From JAVJSU01 sp040219275 (GTDB lineage Bacteria; Chloroflexota; Anaerolineae; Aggregatilineales; Phototrophicaceae): 64,000 bases of DNA. The stretch covers positions 1-64,000 of the forward strand of contig JAVJSU010000043.1 of NCBI GenBank assembly GCA_040219275.1, given 5' to 3'. The position numbers and the translations under genes were made by a program. This document shows positions 61,247 through 64,000 of the stretch, one piece after another. Every line of letters begins with the position of its first letter. Positions within the stretch are counted from its first letter, which is position 1. The notes under the pieces were generated by a model. It was not told the DNA's origin. It searched no databases and worked only from the letters and a program-made list of their open reading frames with translations.

Positions 61247-61275
61247 TGAACGTTTCCCTTCCTTCCGCCTATAAT
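61247..61275 (+). promoter_or_regulatory. promoter overlapping the glycosyltransferase start
   Basis: TATAAT at 61270-61275 with TGAACG at 61247-61252, spacing 17. The TATAAT overlaps the first possible ATG (61274), so the real start is more likely ATG 61283 and the transcript may lack a leader. Confidence 0.45.
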
Positions 61276-61282
61276 GCCCCGC

Positions 61283-63913
61283 ATGAAGACACGCACACTA
61301 TTCCTCACGTTGATTATCGCCATTTTATTGGGCGCGTTTGCTCTACGCCTGTGGCAGTTGGATACCGAATCGCTCTGGCACGACGAAGGCTGGTCAATTC
61401 GTGCTATCGAATCGCCTTTCACCACGCCGGATGATAACACCCCGTTCCTCTATTATTTGACCGGACATCTGCTGTGGCGGGCAATCGGCGGCGACTCACC
61501 GTTTGTCTATCGCTATACGTCGGTGTTGCTCGGTGTTGTGACGGTTGCCGTGGCGATTCTGCTTTCGCGCCGATGGTTGATTCCGCGCACGGCAGTTATG
61601 GCGGGGATTCTGGTGGCGGTCAATCCACTGTTGTGGGATTACGCGCAGGAAGTGCGGGCTTATGTGGCGGTGCCGTTGATCGCCCTTTTATTGTTGCTCG
61701 GCGCGGGCGAGATTTTGCGTCATCAACGGGGCGAACGTGTGCCGTTGCGCGTGTGGCTATTCGTGTTCATCGTGGAAGTTGCCGGACTCTATACCCATAA
61801 TTTAACCGTTCCATTGATCGTCTGGCTGAATGTTGCGCTCGGTTTGGCGTGGCTTTGGCGGCGAGATTTTCGCGTTATGGTCACATGGGCGGGTTGGCAA
61901 ATCGCGTTGATTGTCGCCTATATCCCGTGGTTATTGACTCAAGCGCCCTCCGGCACACCACTCAACACCCCGCCACAAATTGGTTTGGCGCTCATCCGTG
62001 ACATCTGGGCGAGTTATTTTTTGCCCGTTTTGCCGCAATTGCAGGACGCGCTGAACGCCAATTCTACGCTGTTGGGATTGATTGTGGTGTTGGGCATGGT
62101 CGGGATTGCGGGATTGGTTGTGGGCAATGTTGGTAAAGTGGGCGACATGGCAGGTCGCCCCTACAAATACGCAATTTATCTCCTGCTGACCCATGCGCTC
62201 CTCGTGCCGATATTTTCCACCGCGTTGATGCTCGCCGCAAATATCGACTTTCATCCGCGTTATTACATCGCCGCCGTACCGGGAACGCTGATTCTGCTGG
62301 TAACGAGTCGCACGAATATTTCAGCGATATGGGGTAGAGAAAAAAGTCCCGCCTTGAGAATCGGGGAGGGATTTAGGGTGGGGATCATCTTTATTGCACT
62401 CATCATTTCCGCGTGGAGCATCCAGCAAATCCGCACGACGCGCCAATATCAGCATGATGATTTTCAGGCGATTGCGGAATTTTACGCCACCCTGCCCGCC
62501 GATGCGCGAATAGTGATTCCCTTCAACGATGAACCCGCGCTGGAATATGCCTTCGCCGACCAAATCAGCGCCGAGTTCATTAATGTGCCACTCTATAGCG
62601 ACGAAGCTACCGCCTTAGAAACCATTCGTACGCTTGCAGGCAGACAGGTCGAATTGCTAACATGGTTTCAACTTCCGGCTGATCCACGCGGGATGTATGA
62701 CTGTATGCTCGGCGCGATGAGCACAACTATTGAAGCGTCCGTCACAGTATTTGGCTTATCGACGCAAGGCTATAATTTGCCGGAAACACTACCGGAATTC
62801 GAGCCGATCAGCATGGACTCTCCTTATCGTCAGGTGGGCTTACAAACTGCCGCCGTGATGCGTGGCGCGGGGGGGATTTGCCTGCGAACAACATGGACGC
62901 TGACTCAGCCGATTGCCGAAAACGTGCAGGTTGCTGTCTCAATTCTCAATCCGTTCGGTGCGCCAATTGCCCGTATGGATAGCGAAATCGCCCGTGATGA
63001 TAATGTCGGCACGGCGACTTGGTCGGAGGCTGAACAGGGCGCGGCGTATCATCTTCTGCGCTTACCGGAAGGCACACCCGCAGGCGATTATGATCTGCTG
63101 TTGAACGTCTATACGCCGTCACAACCGAGCGGATTTGATGTGCTTGACGCGGGCGGCAATCCGGCGGGGAAAGATTATCGCGTCGTGGAGGCGATCCGAT
63201 CAGACGGCGTTCCGGCGGATTTTGGGGAGTCTCGGTTGCTAACCGAAAATGTGAACATGGTTCAGACGGGCATTCCGCTAGAATTCACCCTGCAAATTGC
63301 ATCTGATTCCGTGCGTGATGCTGAACTTACACTTTCCGGTCAAGGCTGGTCGCTGACGGAAACCATCGCTTTAGCGGGCGATCAATTGGCGTGGGTGCAA
63401 TTGACGATTCCAGCGGGCAATGCAGGCGAGGCGACCCTGATGCTGGACGGTCAACCACTCGCCACCTTCACCATCACCGACCCACCGCGCACCTTTGATG
63501 CGCCGCCCATGCCCATCACGCTAAATACACGTTTAGCTGATTTTGCGATGCTGACTGGCGCGGACTTTCCGGCGGAAATCAGCACCAATCAAGCGTTTGA
63601 TGTTACCTTGCTCTGGGAAAGTCTCGCCACGCCGGATAGATCGTATACTGTCTTCGTCCAACTAATCGACCCTGATGGGCGGGTGCTGGCGCAAAGTGAT
63701 TCGCTACCCGCCCAAGCCGAGCGCCCGACGACTGGTTGGGTCGCGGGGGAATTCATCAGCGATTCACACACGTTAACATGGAACATCACCGACTATGACG
63801 GCGACGCACAATTAATCGCAGGCATGTATGACGCGGAAAATGGCTTCCGGCGATTGCTAACAGACGATGGCGCAGATCGAGTTGAAATCGGCTCCGTGAT
63901 GGTCATGCCGTAA
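61283..63913 (+). CDS. GT-C membrane glycosyltransferase (PMT/ArnT-like)
   Basis: Large membrane enzyme that moves a sugar from polyprenyl-phosphate to a protein or lipid outside the membrane. About ten helices in residues 5-370, with the catalytic-type motif ESLWHDEGWS in the first outer loop (Asp-Glu) and QEVRAYVAVPLI after the third helix. The last 450 residues form an exposed beta-rich part with unknown domains. The first ATG (61274) overlaps a TATAAT box, so I prefer 61283, which still gives the signal helix. The gene ends 87 bases before the window edge. Confidence 0.85.
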   Translation: MKTRTLFLTLIIAILLGAFALRLWQLDTESLWHDEGWSIRAIESPFTTPDDNTPFLYYLTGHLLWRAIGGDSPFVYRYTSVLLGVVTVAVAILLSRRWLIPRTAVMAGILVAVNPLLWDYAQEVRAYVAVPLIALLLLLGAGEILRHQRGERVPLRVWLFVFIVEVAGLYTHNLTVPLIVWLNVALGLAWLWRRDFRVMVTWAGWQIALIVAYIPWLLTQAPSGTPLNTPPQIGLALIRDIWASYFLPVLPQLQDALNANSTLLGLIVVLGMVGIAGLVVGNVGKVGDMAGRPYKYAIYLLLTHALLVPIFSTALMLAANIDFHPRYYIAAVPGTLILLVTSRTNISAIWGREKSPALRIGEGFRVGIIFIALIISAWSIQQIRTTRQYQHDDFQAIAEFYATLPADARIVIPFNDEPALEYAFADQISAEFINVPLYSDEATALETIRTLAGRQVELLTWFQLPADPRGMYDCMLGAMSTTIEASVTVFGLSTQGYNLPETLPEFEPISMDSPYRQVGLQTAAVMRGAGGICLRTTWTLTQPIAENVQVAVSILNPFGAPIARMDSEIARDDNVGTATWSEAEQGAAYHLLRLPEGTPAGDYDLLLNVYTPSQPSGFDVLDAGGNPAGKDYRVVEAIRSDGVPADFGESRLLTENVNMVQTGIPLEFTLQIASDSVRDAELTLSGQGWSLTETIALAGDQLAWVQLTIPAGNAGEATLMLDGQPLATFTITDPPRTFDAPPMPITLNTRLADFAMLTGADFPAEISTNQAFDVTLLWESLATPDRSYTVFVQLIDPDGRVLAQSDSLPAQAERPTTGWVAGEFISDSHTLTWNITDYDGDAQLIAGMYDAENGFRRLLTDDGADRVEIGSVMVMP

Positions 63914-64000
63914 AAATGAGTAAAAAGCAGTGCTGATTAATGTGACGTAAGACCGTTTGCACCGCCCATCTTGTTGCGGTTGCCGTGCATAATATTTATA

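Overview
The window looks like chromosomal DNA of an uncultured or little-studied member of the Chloroflexota, most likely class Anaerolineae. This is an inference from gene content, not from a marker gene. The signs are many small exported proteins with Pro/Thr-rich linkers or PPC-like beta domains, a TIR-WD40 protein, a Ser/Thr kinase-AAA-TPR protein, XisH/XisI, DUF4037 and DUF3267 proteins, and families of short palindromic intergenic repeats. No rRNA, tRNA, CRISPR array, intact transposase or phage gene was seen. Genes lie on both strands in short runs, as in ordinary chromosome.

Layout. 0-11.6 kb: a four-repeat exported protein, a STAS-amidohydrolase fusion, a nuclease lipoprotein, an exported protein joined to a WYL regulator and an ABM protein, a TIR protein, an AlkA-type DNA glycosylase tail-to-tail with a response regulator, a SlyD-like prolyl isomerase and a zinc phospholipase C-like protein. 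11.6-24.6 kb (mostly minus strand): exported proteins, a DedA/VTT membrane protein, an NAD-binding dehydrogenase, groES-groEL under a CIRCE operator, a creatininase-methyltransferase pair, an AviRa-like rRNA methyltransferase, a pentapeptide repeat protein, a PD40 propeller protein and a sugar-nucleotide epimerase. 24.7-38 kb: a GT-C-like membrane protein, an orphan FepC-type ABC ATPase with a small membrane protein, the 1045-residue kinase-AAA-TPR protein with a response regulator, DUF1232 and lipoprotein genes, a Fes-like esterase, L-serine dehydratase, a hybrid sensor kinase, DUF3267 and a ferredoxin.

38-64 kb: exported proteins (acidic tail, phosphodiester glycosidase, thrombospondin type 3 repeats), an FtsJ-type RNA methyltransferase, GIY-YIG/DUF4357, an orphan HyuB, a small accessory cluster (DUF433, XisI, XisH), a DtxR regulator, DUF423, a PD40-SH3 exported protein, a sugar isomerase, DUF4037, an indoleamine 2,3-dioxygenase, TIR-WD40, a DUF4258/YgiT toxin-antitoxin-like pair and a GT-C glycosyltransferase that runs almost to the right edge.

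The least explained structure is between the genes. At least four families of short repeats are present. Two form clusters of tandem hairpins with different stems but a common loop core. Members of three families sit within about 25 bp of minus-strand stop codons. A recurrent TATAAT/TAAAAT -10 box precedes many plus-strand genes. The most unusual single protein is the STAS-amidohydrolase fusion, in which a STAS domain stands where the enzyme's N-terminal beta-sandwich half should be and the C-terminal half is absent.
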